From Anderseniella sp. (GTDB lineage: Bacteria > Pseudomonadota > Alphaproteobacteria > Rhizobiales > Aestuariivirgaceae), in the NCBI GenBank assembly GCA_028289645.1, contig JANQOK010000018.1, forward strand, positions 62,001-126,000: DNA of 64,000 nt, given 5' to 3'. Position numbers and translations under genes: made by a program. Shown piece after piece: positions 18,346 to 28,287 of this stretch (positions are counted from its first letter, which is position 1; each line of letters begins with the position of its first letter). The notes beneath the pieces were generated by a model. The model was not told the DNA's origin and ran no database searches. It was given only the letters and a program-made list of their open reading frames with translations.

Positions 18346-18693
18346 ATGTATTCACATTCATATTCCGAGACCTCTGTAGATTGCGAAGCTCACGCACGAG
18401 GGGCTGAGGCGGAAGCCCTGGGCCGGTCGATGGAGCTGCTGGAAAAGGCGCAATCCAAGGGCGCCAGATCGCCGGAGGCTGCAGAAGCCCTGCACGTCAC
18501 CCGGCAGCTCTGGTGCATGTTGATTGACGACCTCGGCAAGAAGGAAAACCTGCTGCCGCCGGAATTGCGCGCCAGCCTGATCTCGATCGGCATCTGGATC
18601 ATCAGGGAATGTGAGGTCATTCGCCAGGGCGACAATGAGAATTTCAAAGGCATCCTGGACGTCACTCGCATGATCAAGGAGGGATTGTCTTGA
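18346..18693 (+). CDS. flaF: Flagellin biosynthesis regulator FlaF
   Basis: FlaF is a small alphaproteobacterial protein required for flagellin synthesis and secretion, working opposite FlbT. The 115-residue product has the family segments ALHVTRQLWCMLIDDL and LPPELRASLISIGIWI. The stop overlaps the flbT start by 4 bases, and the flaF-flbT order is diagnostic of alphaproteobacteria. Confidence 0.95.
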   Translation: MYSHSYSETSVDCEAHARGAEAEALGRSMELLEKAQSKGARSPEAAEALHVTRQLWCMLIDDLGKKENLLPPELRASLISIGIWIIRECEVIRQGDNENFKGILDVTRMIKEGLS

Positions 18694-19160
18694 GTTCAAG
18701 TTTCAAGTTGGCCGTACAAGCCAACCAGAAGGTGTTCATTAACGGCGCCGTCATACGGGTCGACCGCAAGGTCGGTATCGAGTTCCTGAACAATGTGACA
18801 TTCCTGCTTGGCTCCCATGTGCTGCAGCCCGAGGACGTGACGACACCTCTGCGTCAGCTGTACTTCGTCGTTCAAAGCATGCTCATGGACCCGGCTAACC
18901 GGCCCAACATCATGCATCTGTATCGCAGCATGTCGTCGGCAATGCTTGCGGCTTACCGCAACCCTCAGATCCAGCATGGCCTGAAGATCGCCGACAGCGA
19001 CGTCATGAGCGGCAGGGATTATGACGCTTTGCGTTCGCTGAAAGGACTGTTTCATCTCGAAGCGGAAACCTATGCGGATGCATTTTCGTCGCTCGGACTG
19101 CTGGCTGCGGGTCAGGCAGGCGAGGTCGCAGCCACTGCAGATGCTTCAAGGAAAGGATAG
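18690..19160 (+). CDS. flbT: Flagellin translational regulator FlbT (TTG start)
   Basis: FlbT binds flagellin mRNA and limits its translation until the hook is complete. The 156-residue product has QKVFINGAVIRVDRK, FLLGSHVLQPEDVTTPLRQLYF and MSGRDYDALRSLKGLF, all family-typical. The only sensible start is a TTG that overlaps the flaF stop (TTGA) and follows AAGGAGGG at 6 bases. The rare start codon may keep expression low. Confidence 0.94.
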   Translation: MSSSFKLAVQANQKVFINGAVIRVDRKVGIEFLNNVTFLLGSHVLQPEDVTTPLRQLYFVVQSMLMDPANRPNIMHLYRSMSSAMLAAYRNPQIQHGLKIADSDVMSGRDYDALRSLKGLFHLEAETYADAFSSLGLLAAGQAGEVAATADASRKG

Positions 19161-19165
19161 ACACT

Positions 19166-19564
19166 ATGGAAGTCAATGGAACCAGCCCGGTCGCCGGCGC
19201 TGCATCATCACCCAGCGCCACTCCGGCACCGACCACGGTGGACTATGATGCATTTCTCCAGTTGCTGGTGACCCAGATGCGCAACCAGGATCCGACAAAC
19301 CCTACAGATTCAGCAGAATATCTTTCTCAGCTTGCATCTTTCTCCTCGGTTGAACAGCAGTTGCAGAGCAATGCCAAGCTGGATTCCTTGTTGAGCACCA
19401 TGGCGTTCGGCCAGGGCGCGGGCCTGATTGGCCGATCCGTAACCAGCAGCGACGGTCAGACCACCGGCACTGTGGCGAGTGTCAGCCAGGTCGCAGGTCA
19501 GACGACCGTCAATCTCGACTCCGGCGCCGTGCTCAACGTGACCGATATCGCAACCGTCGGGTGA
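19166..19564 (+). CDS. flgD: Flagellar hook-cap scaffold FlgD
   Basis: FlgD caps the growing hook. The 132-residue product is the short alphaproteobacterial form. It has the conserved YDAFLQLLVTQMRNQDPTNP and the SYLSQLASFSSVEQQ-like segment (here AEYLSQLASFSSVEQQ). A GLIGRSV stretch leads into a small beta domain. It lacks the large C-terminal domain of enterobacterial FlgD. It follows flbT by 5 bases. Confidence 0.94.
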   Translation: MEVNGTSPVAGAASSPSATPAPTTVDYDAFLQLLVTQMRNQDPTNPTDSAEYLSQLASFSSVEQQLQSNAKLDSLLSTMAFGQGAGLIGRSVTSSDGQTTGTVASVSQVAGQTTVNLDSGAVLNVTDIATVG

Positions 19565-19570
19565 GCGGGT

Positions 19571-19840
19571 TTGAACGAGGTAGACGCGCTCGAACTCATT
19601 CAGGCAGCCATCTGGACGGTAATTGTAGCATCCGGCCCGGTCATCGGATCGACGATGATCGTCGGAGTGGGCATTGGTCTTTTGCAGGCACTGACACAGG
19701 TTCAGGAAATTACTCTCACCTTTGTCCCCAAGATCGTTGTGGTTCTCGTGGTTATCATTTTCTCCGCCCCGTTCATCGGCAGTCAGATGCAAACTCTTAC
19801 CCAGCTCACCTATGGCCGAATTGAGACCGGCTTCAATTGA
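19571..19840 (+). CDS. fliQ: Flagellar export gate protein FliQ (TTG start)
   Basis: FliQ is a two-helix component of the export gate. The 89-residue product matches the family over its length, with IVGVGIGLLQALTQVQEITL and FVPKIVVVLVVIIF. The start is TTG at 19571, because the N-terminal MNEVDALELIQAAIWT fits the family and no ATG or GTG lies in frame nearby. It begins 6 bases after flgD. Confidence 0.94.
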   Translation: MNEVDALELIQAAIWTVIVASGPVIGSTMIVGVGIGLLQALTQVQEITLTFVPKIVVVLVVIIFSAPFIGSQMQTLTQLTYGRIETGFN

Positions 19841-19909
19841 CAATCACCGTGATTGCTGTGGCCGGCAGGATCGCCGGTCAACGTTGGCTGCTCTTTTCAG
19901 ATTGAAGAC

Positions 19910-22003
19910 ATGACGGATCAGTACAAGACACATCATGAGCTGACCATCCTGACATCGCGGAAAAGTGACGTCGGCCTTGCCATTGGCGTCACCATTATTC
20001 TGTCAACACTGTTTCTGCCGGTCCCGGCGGTTCTCATAGACCTCGGGCTGGCGTTTTCGATTGCCTTGTCGGTGGTGATCCTGATGGTCGCCTTGTGGAT
20101 CAAGAAACCGCTTGATTTCTCCGCTTTTCCGACGATTTTGCTGATAGCGACCATGTTGCGGCTGTCATTGAACATTGCAACGACGCGGCTCATCTTGTCC
20201 GAAGGCAATACCGGCACGACCGCTGCAGGTTTCATCATCAGCGGCTTTGCGGAACTGATAATGGGCAACGATTTCGTCATCGGCGTCATTGTGTTCATCA
20301 TCCTGATCACCGTGAATTTCATGGTCATCACAAAGGGGGCGACGCGTATCGCCGAAGTGGGGGCTCGCTTCACCCTCGACGCCATCCCCGGCAAGCAGAT
20401 GGCGATTGACGCAGACCTGTCCGCCGGCCTCATCGATGACAAGGAGGCCCAGCGCCGGCGCATGGAGCTTGAGGAAGAAAGCTCGTTCTTCGGTGCCATG
20501 GACGGCGCTTCAAAATTCGTGCGCGGGGATGCGGTTGCAGGTCTTATTATCACCGCGGTCAACATCTTCGGCGGCATCGTCATTGGAGTGACCAGGCACG
20601 ATCTGCCCCTTTCAGGAGCTGCCGACATATTCACTAAGCTGTCTGTGGGCGACGGTCTGGTGTCTCAGATCCCGGCTCTGATCGTTTCCCTTGCTGCCGG
20701 TCTCCTGGTGTCCAAAGGCGGCACCCGCGGGTCTGCAGAAGAAGCGCTGCTGGGCCAGATTGTGCGCTATCCGAAGGCGCTCGGTGTCTCAGCCATGCTG
20801 ATGGGAGCGCTGGCGCTGATGCCGGGGCTGCCATTCCTGCCATTCGTGGTTCTGGGTGCGACCCTCGGCGGCATCGCTTATGTCCTGCCGTTGCGCCGCA
20901 AGCGGGAGGTGGACGAACGGCAACGGCAGGAAGACCGCGCCAACGAGGAAAAACAACTGGAGCAGGAAGGCTCCATCCAGAACCAGCTCAAGACAGCCGA
21001 AATAGAACTCTGTCTGGGCAAACACCTGGCCGCGAAACTTGCTACTCCCGGCGGCGAGTTGGCAACAAGGGTCGCCAAGATGCGCCGCAGGTTTGCCAAG
21101 GAGTATGGATTTGTCGTTCCCGAGATTAAGGTGAGCGACGACATCGAGCTCGGGCAGAGCAATTACCTGATCAAGATTCACGGAACACCGGCGGATCGCG
21201 GGCAACTGCACCTTGGTCAGATGCTGATCATTCTGGATCAGAACCAGGAGCACGACTTCCCGGGCGATGAAGTGCTGGAGCCGGCATTTGGCATGCGGGC
21301 CATGTGGCTGCCCAATGTGCTTGCCAAGGAAGCCAGCAGGGAGGGCCTGCAGACGATTGATCCACTTTCGGTGCTGTTGACACATCTGAGTGAAATAATT
21401 CGCTCCAACCTTGGCCAGTTGTTTTCGTTCAAGGATCAGCAGGCCCTGATCGACAACCTAGAGCCGGCTTACCGCAAACTGTTTGACGATATCTGCCCGT
21501 CCCACATTACCAGTTCCGGGCTGCTGGCCATATTGAAGCTGCTGCTCAACGAGCGGGTGTCAATCCGCAACATGAACCAGATACTTGAGGCGGTCGCCGA
21601 GGTTGTCGCCTACACCCGAAAATCTGAGCTCATCCTGGAGCAGGTGCGCACCAGGCTTGCGCCGCAGATCTGCGGCGACCTGGCAACCGATGGTGCGCTG
21701 AACGTTCTTCGCCTGGGCGAAAAGTGGGAAATGCTGTTTCACAAGGCTCTGCGCCGTGACGCGAAAGGTGAGGTCGTGCAGTTCGACATTGACCCGCCGC
21801 ACATTGAGGAATTCTGCGCCGACCTCAAATCCAAGGCAGAAGGACTGCAGGACAAGGGATGCAGGTTTGCGCTCGTAACCGCGCCTGAAGCCAGAAACTA
21901 TGTTCGAATGATAACCGAGCGCCTGTTTCCGGCACTGCCGGTTTTGTCTCAGGTCGAAATTGCCAGGAATGTCCAGACCGACACCATAGACAGCCTGTCC
22001 TGA
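19910..22003 (+). CDS. flhA: Flagellar export gate protein FlhA
   Basis: FlhA is the large export-gate subunit that docks substrates and chaperones. From ATG 19910 it is 697 residues. The N-terminal half has about eight membrane helices and the FHIPEP-type signature [19 protein letters not shown]. The C-terminal cytosolic half has [19 protein letters not shown]. An upstream in-frame start would add 19 residues and is not favoured. The last base is shared with the fliR ATG (TGATG-type junction), so the two are coupled. Confidence 0.97.
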   Translation: MTDQYKTHHELTILTSRKSDVGLAIGVTIILSTLFLPVPAVLIDLGLAFSIALSVVILMVALWIKKPLDFSAFPTILLIATMLRLSLNIATTRLILSEGNTGTTAAGFIISGFAELIMGNDFVIGVIVFIILITVNFMVITKGATRIAEVGARFTLDAIPGKQMAIDADLSAGLIDDKEAQRRRMELEEESSFFGAMDGASKFVRGDAVAGLIITAVNIFGGIVIGVTRHDLPLSGAADIFTKLSVGDGLVSQIPALIVSLAAGLLVSKGGTRGSAEEALLGQIVRYPKALGVSAMLMGALALMPGLPFLPFVVLGATLGGIAYVLPLRRKREVDERQRQEDRANEEKQLEQEGSIQNQLKTAEIELCLGKHLAAKLATPGGELATRVAKMRRRFAKEYGFVVPEIKVSDDIELGQSNYLIKIHGTPADRGQLHLGQMLIILDQNQEHDFPGDEVLEPAFGMRAMWLPNVLAKEASREGLQTIDPLSVLLTHLSEIIRSNLGQLFSFKDQQALIDNLEPAYRKLFDDICPSHITSSGLLAILKLLLNERVSIRNMNQILEAVAEVVAYTRKSELILEQVRTRLAPQICGDLATDGALNVLRLGEKWEMLFHKALRRDAKGEVVQFDIDPPHIEEFCADLKSKAEGLQDKGCRFALVTAPEARNYVRMITERLFPALPVLSQVEIARNVQTDTIDSLS

Positions 22004-22755
22004 TGATCCTGCAGGCGACAGACATAAACATGGCAATTCTGATTTTTTGCCGCCTTGGCACCTGCCTGATGATCATGCCCGGACTGTCGAGCATGCGGGT
22101 TCCGATGCGGGTGCGTTTGCTGATTGCCCTTATGCTGTCCATCACGCTGGTGCCGCTTGAACCGGGCGGCCTGCGCAGTCTTGCAACCGCGGCCCGGTCT
22201 TCAGACTTCCTGCAGTACGTCGTCAGCGAATGTCTGATTGGCGGATTTATCGGATTCCTTGGCCGTCTGTATTTCGGCGCGTTGCAGTTCGCAGCAACAG
22301 CTGCCGCCAATTTTATCGGCCTGGGGCAGATATCAGGCTTGCAGGTGGTGGATGCGGATCCGGTTCCGCAACTGGCGACGATAATGACACTAGCGGCAAC
22401 CATGCTGATGTTGCTGCTCGACCTGCACTGGGAAGTGATTCGCGCGCTCCTGGCCTCTTACACGGCGATGCCGCCGACCACGGGTTTTGACCGGGAGTTT
22501 GCGATCATCTCGATCATTGATGGGGCGGGCAGGGCCTTCCTGCTCACACTTCGAATAACGTCACCGTTTCTGGTCTATGCGATCGTGGTCAATGTTGCAG
22601 TGGGCGTCAGCAACAAGCTGCAACCCAACATGCCGGTGTTCTTTGTTTCCATGCCGTTTGTTATATTCGGAGGCCTTCTTTTGACATATTTCACCCTTCC
22701 CGAAATGCTGGTTTTGTTCGAAGACTACTTTGCCAACTGGTTGCGCAATGGCTAG
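22003..22755 (+). CDS. fliR: Flagellar export gate protein FliR
   Basis: FliR forms the export gate with FliP and FliQ. The 250-residue protein has about six membrane helices. Its MPGLSSMRVPMRVRLLIALMLS segment (early part quoted only to its helix) and VGVSNKLQPNMPVFFVSMP are characteristic. It overlaps the next gene by 8 bases. Confidence 0.95.
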   Translation: MILQATDINMAILIFCRLGTCLMIMPGLSSMRVPMRVRLLIALMLSITLVPLEPGGLRSLATAARSSDFLQYVVSECLIGGFIGFLGRLYFGALQFAATAAANFIGLGQISGLQVVDADPVPQLATIMTLAATMLMLLLDLHWEVIRALLASYTAMPPTTGFDREFAIISIIDGAGRAFLLTLRITSPFLVYAIVVNVAVGVSNKLQPNMPVFFVSMPFVIFGGLLLTYFTLPEMLVLFEDYFANWLRNG

Positions 22756-23155
22756 AGGATCACACAGAATTCAGCGCGCAAACCGTCTGGTCAAACTTCA
22801 AAAGGCGTTGCGGGACCTGGAAGAACGCCGGCGGGTGATACTGCAAACCGAGCTGGACACCCTTCAGCACCGCGAAAGGCAGACACTGGGGCGACTGTCT
22901 GGCGCGCTGAACGATAGTATGTCGGGCGGCGTTCTGCTGGCTGACATGCTGCGTTCCTACGTGCAGCGGCAATCCATCATAGTTGATGTGCTCGAAAACC
23001 AGTTCGAGACGGTGCGCGAACATGCTGTCCGATTGGAGCTGGTAAGGGCGCAACACACAGATGCCCTGCGTTCAAGGGCCTCGCAACAACACGAAACAGA
23101 CCAGGATGAGGTCATGGAAACCAGCGTTCTACGCGCAAGCCTCCCGAAAGCTTGA
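22748..23155 (+). CDS. Coiled-coil flagellar protein, FliJ-like in character
   Basis: The 135-residue product is almost entirely helical and rich in Arg, Glu, Gln and Leu (for example LVKLQKALRDLEERRRVIL), consistent with a coiled coil. The ATG at 22748 lies inside the last codons of fliR. Rhizobial flagellar loci often have a small coiled-coil protein here between fliR and the rod-binding gene. Size and character recall the FliJ export chaperone, but I see no diagnostic motif and leave it unnamed. Confidence 0.7.
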   Translation: MARGSHRIQRANRLVKLQKALRDLEERRRVILQTELDTLQHRERQTLGRLSGALNDSMSGGVLLADMLRSYVQRQSIIVDVLENQFETVREHAVRLELVRAQHTDALRSRASQQHETDQDEVMETSVLRASLPKA

Positions 23156-23201
23156 TCAGATACTGTGATCAAATCGAGTATACCAAGTTGGAGGCGTGGA
23201 G

Positions 23202-23906
23202 ATGAATTTTGGCTCAGGGTCTGACCTCATAGCAGGCGTTATCCAAAGCGCTGATCCAGGCAGGATGAAGCAGGCGACCGTCCGGCTGCATCATCTGGCG
23301 AACCCGTCACCGACATTCCAGCTTGCACACAATGCAAACCACAAGGCCGGGCGCGACGTGCAGGTCGAAGCTGCCAGCTTCGTGCAGGTGCTGGACCAGG
23401 CGTCGGAGCCGAGAGTTAAGCGCAATTACAATATCGTCCGAGCCACGGCAGCTGCTGACGGAAGTGCACAGACATTGCACGGTGCTTCGAGGCTCACTGC
23501 ATCGTCCACACAGTCTGTGCAATCACCTGAACAGGCGGCCGCAAAGAAGGTCGAGGGGTTCTTCCTGCAGCAGATGCTGCAGTTCATTTTGCCCAAGGAC
23601 ACCTCGGCGGAAGGTAGCGCGGCAATGTCGAAAGACAGGGCGCGTACACAGATGGCGGCAGTTCTCGGCGAACAACTTGCCGAAACTGGCACACTGGGCA
23701 TAGCGAACCAGATCCTGCCGTCTCCGGCGGCTGCGCCAGCTACGCCTTCTGCGGCGGAGCAGGCATCATTTTCCAGAAGTTCTGAAGCTGGCAACGGCCA
23801 GCTCAACCTGAATTTTGCGACCATGCTCAGTTCAATTCAGAACTTTCTTTCAATACTGGGTGAGGAGCGGGAAAGCCGCGAAAGGTTGCCTGCAACAGAT
23901 CGCTAG
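23202..23906 (+). CDS. FlgJ-like rod-binding protein
   Basis: The 234-residue product has a rod-binding domain at about residues 110-165, with VEGFFLQQMLQFILPKD and MAAVLGEQLAETGTLGIA. This matches the N-terminal domain of FlgJ, the rod cap. It lacks the muramidase half of enterobacterial FlgJ; the separate lytic transglycosylase in this window may supply that activity. ATG 23202 has GGAGG 7 bases upstream and is preferred to GTG 23196. Confidence 0.85.
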   Translation: MNFGSGSDLIAGVIQSADPGRMKQATVRLHHLANPSPTFQLAHNANHKAGRDVQVEAASFVQVLDQASEPRVKRNYNIVRATAAADGSAQTLHGASRLTASSTQSVQSPEQAAAKKVEGFFLQQMLQFILPKDTSAEGSAAMSKDRARTQMAAVLGEQLAETGTLGIANQILPSPAAAPATPSAAEQASFSRSSEAGNGQLNLNFATMLSSIQNFLSILGEERESRERLPATDR

Positions 23907-23948
23907 GCCGCCTTGCAACCAGCTCACAAACGCAATGGAACAAATACA

Positions 23949-24389
23949 ATGCAACCTTCAACCGGCATTGAATACAACAGAGAAGCAGCTTCAAAAGTAG
24001 GTAGAGTCAATCCAGGCACTGTGTTGCCGGCAGCCATCCGGGCATCGGCCGCTTCACAGGTTGCAGCCATCATGCGGGTTGCGCAGGGGCTGCGGAGGAT
24101 TCTGGAGGAAGAAGTTGACCTGCTCAATAAAGACCCCCTGGCCGATATCTCGGAAATCACCAACAGCAAAACGCTCTATCTGCTTGAGCTGTCGCGGATG
24201 ACACGCCGCATGGCTGAATTGCCTGTGGATCAGCACGTCCATGGCCAGATCATGGAACTGCGTGAGGCGCTTAGTCTTAATGGAGAGGCGCTGAAGGTTC
24301 ACCTGGAAGCATCGCGCAGCGTTTCCGAGACAATCAAGAAAGCCATTCGTGATGAGGAGTCCGATGGCACATACTCGGTGGACCGGTAG
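23949..24389 (+). CDS. FlgN-like flagellar chaperone candidate
   Basis: This 146-residue helical protein has the segment MRVAQGLRRILEEEVDLLNK. That pattern is seen in the FlgN-like helical proteins of rhizobial flagellar loci, chaperones for the hook-junction proteins FlgK and FlgL. The start at 23949 is the second in-frame ATG; the longer version adds 12 residues without support. It lies 5 bases before the next gene. The functional name is a family and context guess. Confidence 0.6.
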   Translation: MQPSTGIEYNREAASKVGRVNPGTVLPAAIRASAASQVAAIMRVAQGLRRILEEEVDLLNKDPLADISEITNSKTLYLLELSRMTRRMAELPVDQHVHGQIMELREALSLNGEALKVHLEASRSVSETIKKAIRDEESDGTYSVDR

Positions 24390-24394
24390 TTTAC

Positions 24395-24865
24395 ATGATC
24401 CGGTACCTGTTCATCGGCGTGTGGGTGATGCTGATTGCTATTGGCGGGGTTTATGGCGGCCTGATGTGGTCATCGAACTATGCCAACAATTCCACGGAAG
24501 ACGAGTTCCTTCCCGGTCTGGATTATGTGAAGACAGCCCCGATAACAGTGCCGGTTATCAGGGACTACAAGGTTCAGGGGTATGTTCTGGCGCAACTGGT
24601 CTACACCGTCGATGCGCATCAGAAAAAATCCCTGCCGGTGCCACTTGATGTGTTTCTGCTGGATGAAGCATTCAGGACGATCTATGGCAGCACAACGATA
24701 GATTTTGAAAAACTTGAAAAGTACGATCTTTCGGAATTCACGGACGGCATTCTCAACAACGTCAACAGCCGCTTCAAGTCAAAACTGGTGCACGACGTCC
24801 TTATCGAACAGCTGAGTTTCATTACCCTGGATATGGTCCGCAACAAGCTGGTGCAAAGACACTAG
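24395..24865 (+). CDS. Single-pass membrane protein of the flagellar locus
   Basis: The 156-residue protein has one N-terminal membrane helix (about residues 4-26) and a periplasmic domain of about 130 residues. The pattern is loosely FliL-like: an N-terminal anchor and a C-terminal helix, VHDVLIEQLSFITLDMV. I do not recognise the family with confidence. It is the last gene of the flgE-flgK run and converges on fliI, so it is probably flagellar. Confidence 0.65.
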   Translation: MIRYLFIGVWVMLIAIGGVYGGLMWSSNYANNSTEDEFLPGLDYVKTAPITVPVIRDYKVQGYVLAQLVYTVDAHQKKSLPVPLDVFLLDEAFRTIYGSTTIDFEKLEKYDLSEFTDGILNNVNSRFKSKLVHDVLIEQLSFITLDMVRNKLVQRH

Positions 24866-24907
24866 GTCTGAAAAATGCTGTGAGCCCGGTTGTTTTCATT
24901 GCCGGCA

Positions 24908-26359
24908 TCATTCCTCGATAAGCAGGTTGGACAGGTGTGCAAAGGCGTCCTGGATCTTCGCCGACTGAGGGTGCTGGATCAGGCCGTTGTACAGCTTGGG
25001 GACCAGCGCAACACACTCATCAAGCTCAGGATCGGTGCCAGGCTTGTACCCGCCAATGGAACGAATATCGCGACTGTCTTCATATCGCTCAATCATTGAA
25101 CGCAACTTGACGATCAATTTTCTTTCCTCGGCGCTCCACAAGGTGTCGGCCAGTCTCGATATCGACGTCAGCAGGTCGATGGCCGGGTATCTGCCTTCCT
25201 GAGCCACCTTGCGGTCAAGCACCACGTGCCCGTCGAGGATTCCGCGAAGAGTGTCGGATACCGGTTCTTCAGTGTTGTCGCCGTCTACAAGCACCGAGAA
25301 AATTCCCGTTATTGAACCGTCTTCTCCGGTTCCCGGTCCGGCTCGCTCGAGCAGTTGGGCGATCTCCGCAAATGTGCTTGGTGGATATCCCCTGGATACC
25401 GGCAACTCTCCCGCACTCAGAGCGACATCACGGCAGGCGTGCGCATATCTGGTGATGGAGTCCACAATCAGCAGCACGTTCTGTTGGGCACTGCTGAAAT
25501 ATTCCGCAATGGCCATGGCTGTGCGCGGTGCCAGACGCCGCCGCAATGCGCTTTCATCGCTTGTTGCAACAACCACTACGGTTCGCTGCAGATTGTCGCC
25601 CAGTGCATCTTCAATGAATTCGCGAACCTCGCGCCCGCGCTCTCCAACCAGGGCCACGACAATCGTGTCGAACCCTTCTGTCTGCGAGAGCATCGACATG
25701 AGCGTTGATTTGCCGACGCCGGATCCGGCAAACAACCCCATCCGCTGGCCGGCGCAAACCGGTGTGAAAAGGTCTATCGCGAGTATGCCGGTCGTCACCA
25801 TTTCACCGACCCGGTTGCGCGATAAGGCAGGCGGTGAAGCTGACTTCACCGGCAGGCCGTGTCCACCTTTTTTCAAAGTGCCCAGGTCATCAATCGGATT
25901 TGCAAAAGCATCTACGATGCGGCCCTTCCAACTGTGATCGGGATGGATCAGGTGTTGCCCGCATACCGTTACCCGCGCGCCGATCTTGCAGCGCAGCTCA
26001 TCGCAGAACAGCTTGATTGTCACCCGCTCTGGCTGAATCGAGACGATTTCTCCAAAGCTCACCCGATTGCGGCAGTCAATCTCCACATGATCACCGAGCT
26101 GGGCGATGCTCGAAAGCCCGGTAGCAAAAACCTGCGAAGCCTCAATGCTGCAGATCTTGCCGCTGGTTCTTATGCAACCGCCTTGCCGTGCAGATTGAAA
26201 TATCGTTGCCAGCCGGTCGAGCCGCTCGGCACCAGTGAGGTTCTCCGTGTCGGTATCGGCCACGGTTGACTGGCCTCGTGCCCGCATGGCTGCCGTGCTC
26301 AACGCGTCAAGCTCACGAAACTCCGCCAATGTCCCTGATCGCATCGCGCCTGGCGTCAT
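24908..26359 (-). CDS. fliI: Flagellar export ATPase FliI
   Basis: FliI is the hexameric ATPase that energises substrate unloading for flagellar export. The 483-residue product has Walker A AGSGVGKST, the GERGREVREFIEDALG segment and Walker B LLIVDSITRYAHA. The family segment ASPPALSRNRVGEMVTTGI precedes the P-loop. The start (26359, or 26344 as an in-frame alternative) lies inside the flgF 3' end, giving a 47-base overlap. The gene is read opposite to the long run and forms an operon with flgF and the DUF1217 gene. Confidence 0.96.
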   Translation of the reverse strand: MTPGAMRSGTLAEFRELDALSTAAMRARGQSTVADTDTENLTGAERLDRLATIFQSARQGGCIRTSGKICSIEASQVFATGLSSIAQLGDHVEIDCRNRVSFGEIVSIQPERVTIKLFCDELRCKIGARVTVCGQHLIHPDHSWKGRIVDAFANPIDDLGTLKKGGHGLPVKSASPPALSRNRVGEMVTTGILAIDLFTPVCAGQRMGLFAGSGVGKSTLMSMLSQTEGFDTIVVALVGERGREVREFIEDALGDNLQRTVVVVATSDESALRRRLAPRTAMAIAEYFSSAQQNVLLIVDSITRYAHACRDVALSAGELPVSRGYPPSTFAEIAQLLERAGPGTGEDGSITGIFSVLVDGDNTEEPVSDTLRGILDGHVVLDRKVAQEGRYPAIDLLTSISRLADTLWSAEERKLIVKLRSMIERYEDSRDIRSIGGYKPGTDPELDECVALVPKLYNGLIQHPQSAKIQDAFAHLSNLLIEE

Positions 26360-27038
26360 TGACCTTCTTGATCATCTCGGTGACGGCTTCGAATGCCCTG
26401 GACACGGTGATGAGGTCGGTGATCTCGCCGACACCGTTGACATTGGAGCGCTCAACAAATCCCTGATGGACAGTTGCTCTGGAGCCTTCAAGTAGCGGTT
26501 CGGCCGGCTGCTCTGACACCACGGAAGAGTTGTCGAGGCGGTCAAGGCGGACATTGTCCGGGAACACGTACAGGCCGATACCGCCAATGCGGCGGCCGGC
26601 CTGTCGAATTTCACCGTTCTGGGCGATGGACGGCGGGCCGCCGTTTGGATTGAGCAGCAGGGGCGCGCCACCGGGATCAAGCACGCTATAGCCGTTCAGG
26701 GTCTGCAGCTCGCCGGCGGGGGTGATCTGCATTCTGCCATCTTTGGTGTAAGCCAGGCCCGCGGGTGTTTGTATGGCCAGCCAGGCATCCCCCTTCACGG
26801 CCACATCCAGCGGGTTGTCGCTTTGAATGAACGCACCGGTTTTAGCGGACAGGTAGCTTTCTCCGTGGTTTGCAAAATGCACCGGATCGTTGGTGAACCG
26901 GCTTATTATGCTGTCGAACTTGACCTGTTCCGCCCGGAAACCGGCGGTGTTGGTGTTGGCCACATTGTCGGCAATCGTGTCCAGGCGCTTTTGCAGTGCA
27001 AGCTGCGCCGAAATCGCCACGTCAAGAGTTACACTCAT
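26313..27038 (-). CDS. flgF: Flagellar rod protein FlgF
   Basis: FlgF is a proximal rod subunit. The 241-residue product has the rod signature ALQKRLDTIADNVANTNTAG and VKGDAWLAIQTPAG. The C-terminal segment EITDLITVSRAFEAVTEMIKK is also typical. It lies 1 base downstream of the DUF1217 gene and overlaps fliI. The flgF-fliI order is usual in rhizobia. Confidence 0.93.
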   Translation of the reverse strand: MSVTLDVAISAQLALQKRLDTIADNVANTNTAGFRAEQVKFDSIISRFTNDPVHFANHGESYLSAKTGAFIQSDNPLDVAVKGDAWLAIQTPAGLAYTKDGRMQITPAGELQTLNGYSVLDPGGAPLLLNPNGGPPSIAQNGEIRQAGRRIGGIGLYVFPDNVRLDRLDNSSVVSEQPAEPLLEGSRATVHQGFVERSNVNGVGEITDLITVSRAFEAVTEMIKKVNDARRDAIRDIGGVS

Positions 27039-27039
27039 G

Positions 27040-27825
27040 TCAGCGCCGCCGTGAGTTGAGGGATTGAATGGCGGTCAAGATAGACTCGCTCAATCCGAAG
27101 GTGGGTTGCGAATTGAATAATGCTGCCACGGACGAGGCAGGTCCCGACTGCGGGTTCTCCAGGTCCCATAGAGTGGCAAAGCGCTCAAGAAACTCCTGAA
27201 CCTTCTCAGGCGACTGGAAATCCTCGTAGTCCAGCCTGTCGTCCAGCAGGCCGGCCTGGCGGTCAATGTCGGTTGCGGAAATCGACGCCGGAAGGCCAAG
27301 CGCGGTTCTGGTCACGTCGAGCAGGGCCCGGTCCGACAAAATGTCGTATGCGCTTTCGATTGAGCCGGCCTTGCGTTCAAAATAGAGCGCCAGCCGGACC
27401 CCTTCGCCTTGCTGGCCCGCGTCCACTTCAAGGGCCTGACGAAGATACTTGCCGACAGTTCCTTCCGTCGCCCGGTCAAATGAAGTGGTGGCGGTGTCGT
27501 ACCTGACAAAATTGAACGTCTCAACGAACTCGGTGTAGCGCCTGTCAGCCAGCCGGTTGGCCAGGGCGGTGTCTTCGTCGATGCCTTCCTCCAGCACCTT
27601 TCTGATCAGGCCTTTTGCGTAGGAGATATCCTCCATGCCATGCGCGGCCATGGCAAAGTTGACCAGCCGGGAGTCCGCCATGAAGTCATCGATGGTTTTT
27701 ACATTGCCGATGTTCTCACGGTAGTACTCCACCTCGCGATTGATCTGAGGTCTTGCCGCAACCAGGTCAATCGACCTTTGCAGATCGGTTGATATCAATC
27801 GATAGTTGAGGGGAGTTGATAGCAT
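27040..27825 (-). CDS. DUF1217 flagellar-locus protein
   Basis: The 261-residue helical protein matches DUF1217, a family of unknown function found in alphaproteobacterial flagellar loci. Visible segments include EYYRENIGNVKTIDDFMAD and GMEDISYAKGLIRKVLEEG. It is the first gene of the minus-strand operon with flgF and fliI. An assembly role is inferred from location only. Confidence 0.85.
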   Translation of the reverse strand: MLSTPLNYRLISTDLQRSIDLVAARPQINREVEYYRENIGNVKTIDDFMADSRLVNFAMAAHGMEDISYAKGLIRKVLEEGIDEDTALANRLADRRYTEFVETFNFVRYDTATTSFDRATEGTVGKYLRQALEVDAGQQGEGVRLALYFERKAGSIESAYDILSDRALLDVTRTALGLPASISATDIDRQAGLLDDRLDYEDFQSPEKVQEFLERFATLWDLENPQSGPASSVAALFNSQPTFGLSESILTAIQSLNSRRR

Positions 27826-27908
27826 GGAAACCGCACTCTTATGGCTTGACCCATGCCAAGCCTAAGGCGGCAAACTTGCGCGAAACTGACAAGCCGACAG
27901 GTTTGCCG

Positions 27909-28130
27909 CTAGCTCAGGTGAAAATGCTGTTTGAACTCGTCGAATGACCTGAAACGGATCCAGCCATCCCGCGTCGCGGCTTTCACGGAGCCGTCGGAAT
28001 ACACCCTGACGGGCCGGCCACGATAACTGCCCTTGTCGATCAGCTCTCTCTGCCCGTCCGCCGACAGGTGTCTCTCATTGCCCTTGTCTGTCGTCCGTTC
28101 ATCCAGCTTCCCAAACCAATTGAACATCAT
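27909..28130 (-). CDS. Small uncharacterised protein
   Basis: The 73-residue product has a short beta-rich core with RPVRVYSDGSVKAATRDGWIRF. I do not recognise a named family. ATG 28130 follows AGGGG at about 7 bases; a longer frame to 28160 is possible but less likely. It lies 84 bases upstream of the DUF1217 gene on the same strand and could be co-transcribed with it. Confidence 0.6.
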   Translation of the reverse strand: MMFNWFGKLDERTTDKGNERHLSADGQRELIDKGSYRGRPVRVYSDGSVKAATRDGWIRFRSFDEFKQHFHLS

Positions 28131-28287
28131 GTGTTTGCCCCTGTTTTCCGTGTTTTTCACAGCACGACTCGGACGCTAGTCACTTGAGCTTGCGCGAAAC
28201 TGGCACAGCGCACGCAGGACATCGGCAATGTGCAGGGCTTGGGCATTGCAGGGCAGGTCCAGTTTCGCGCCAGCCAATCGTGCGCCA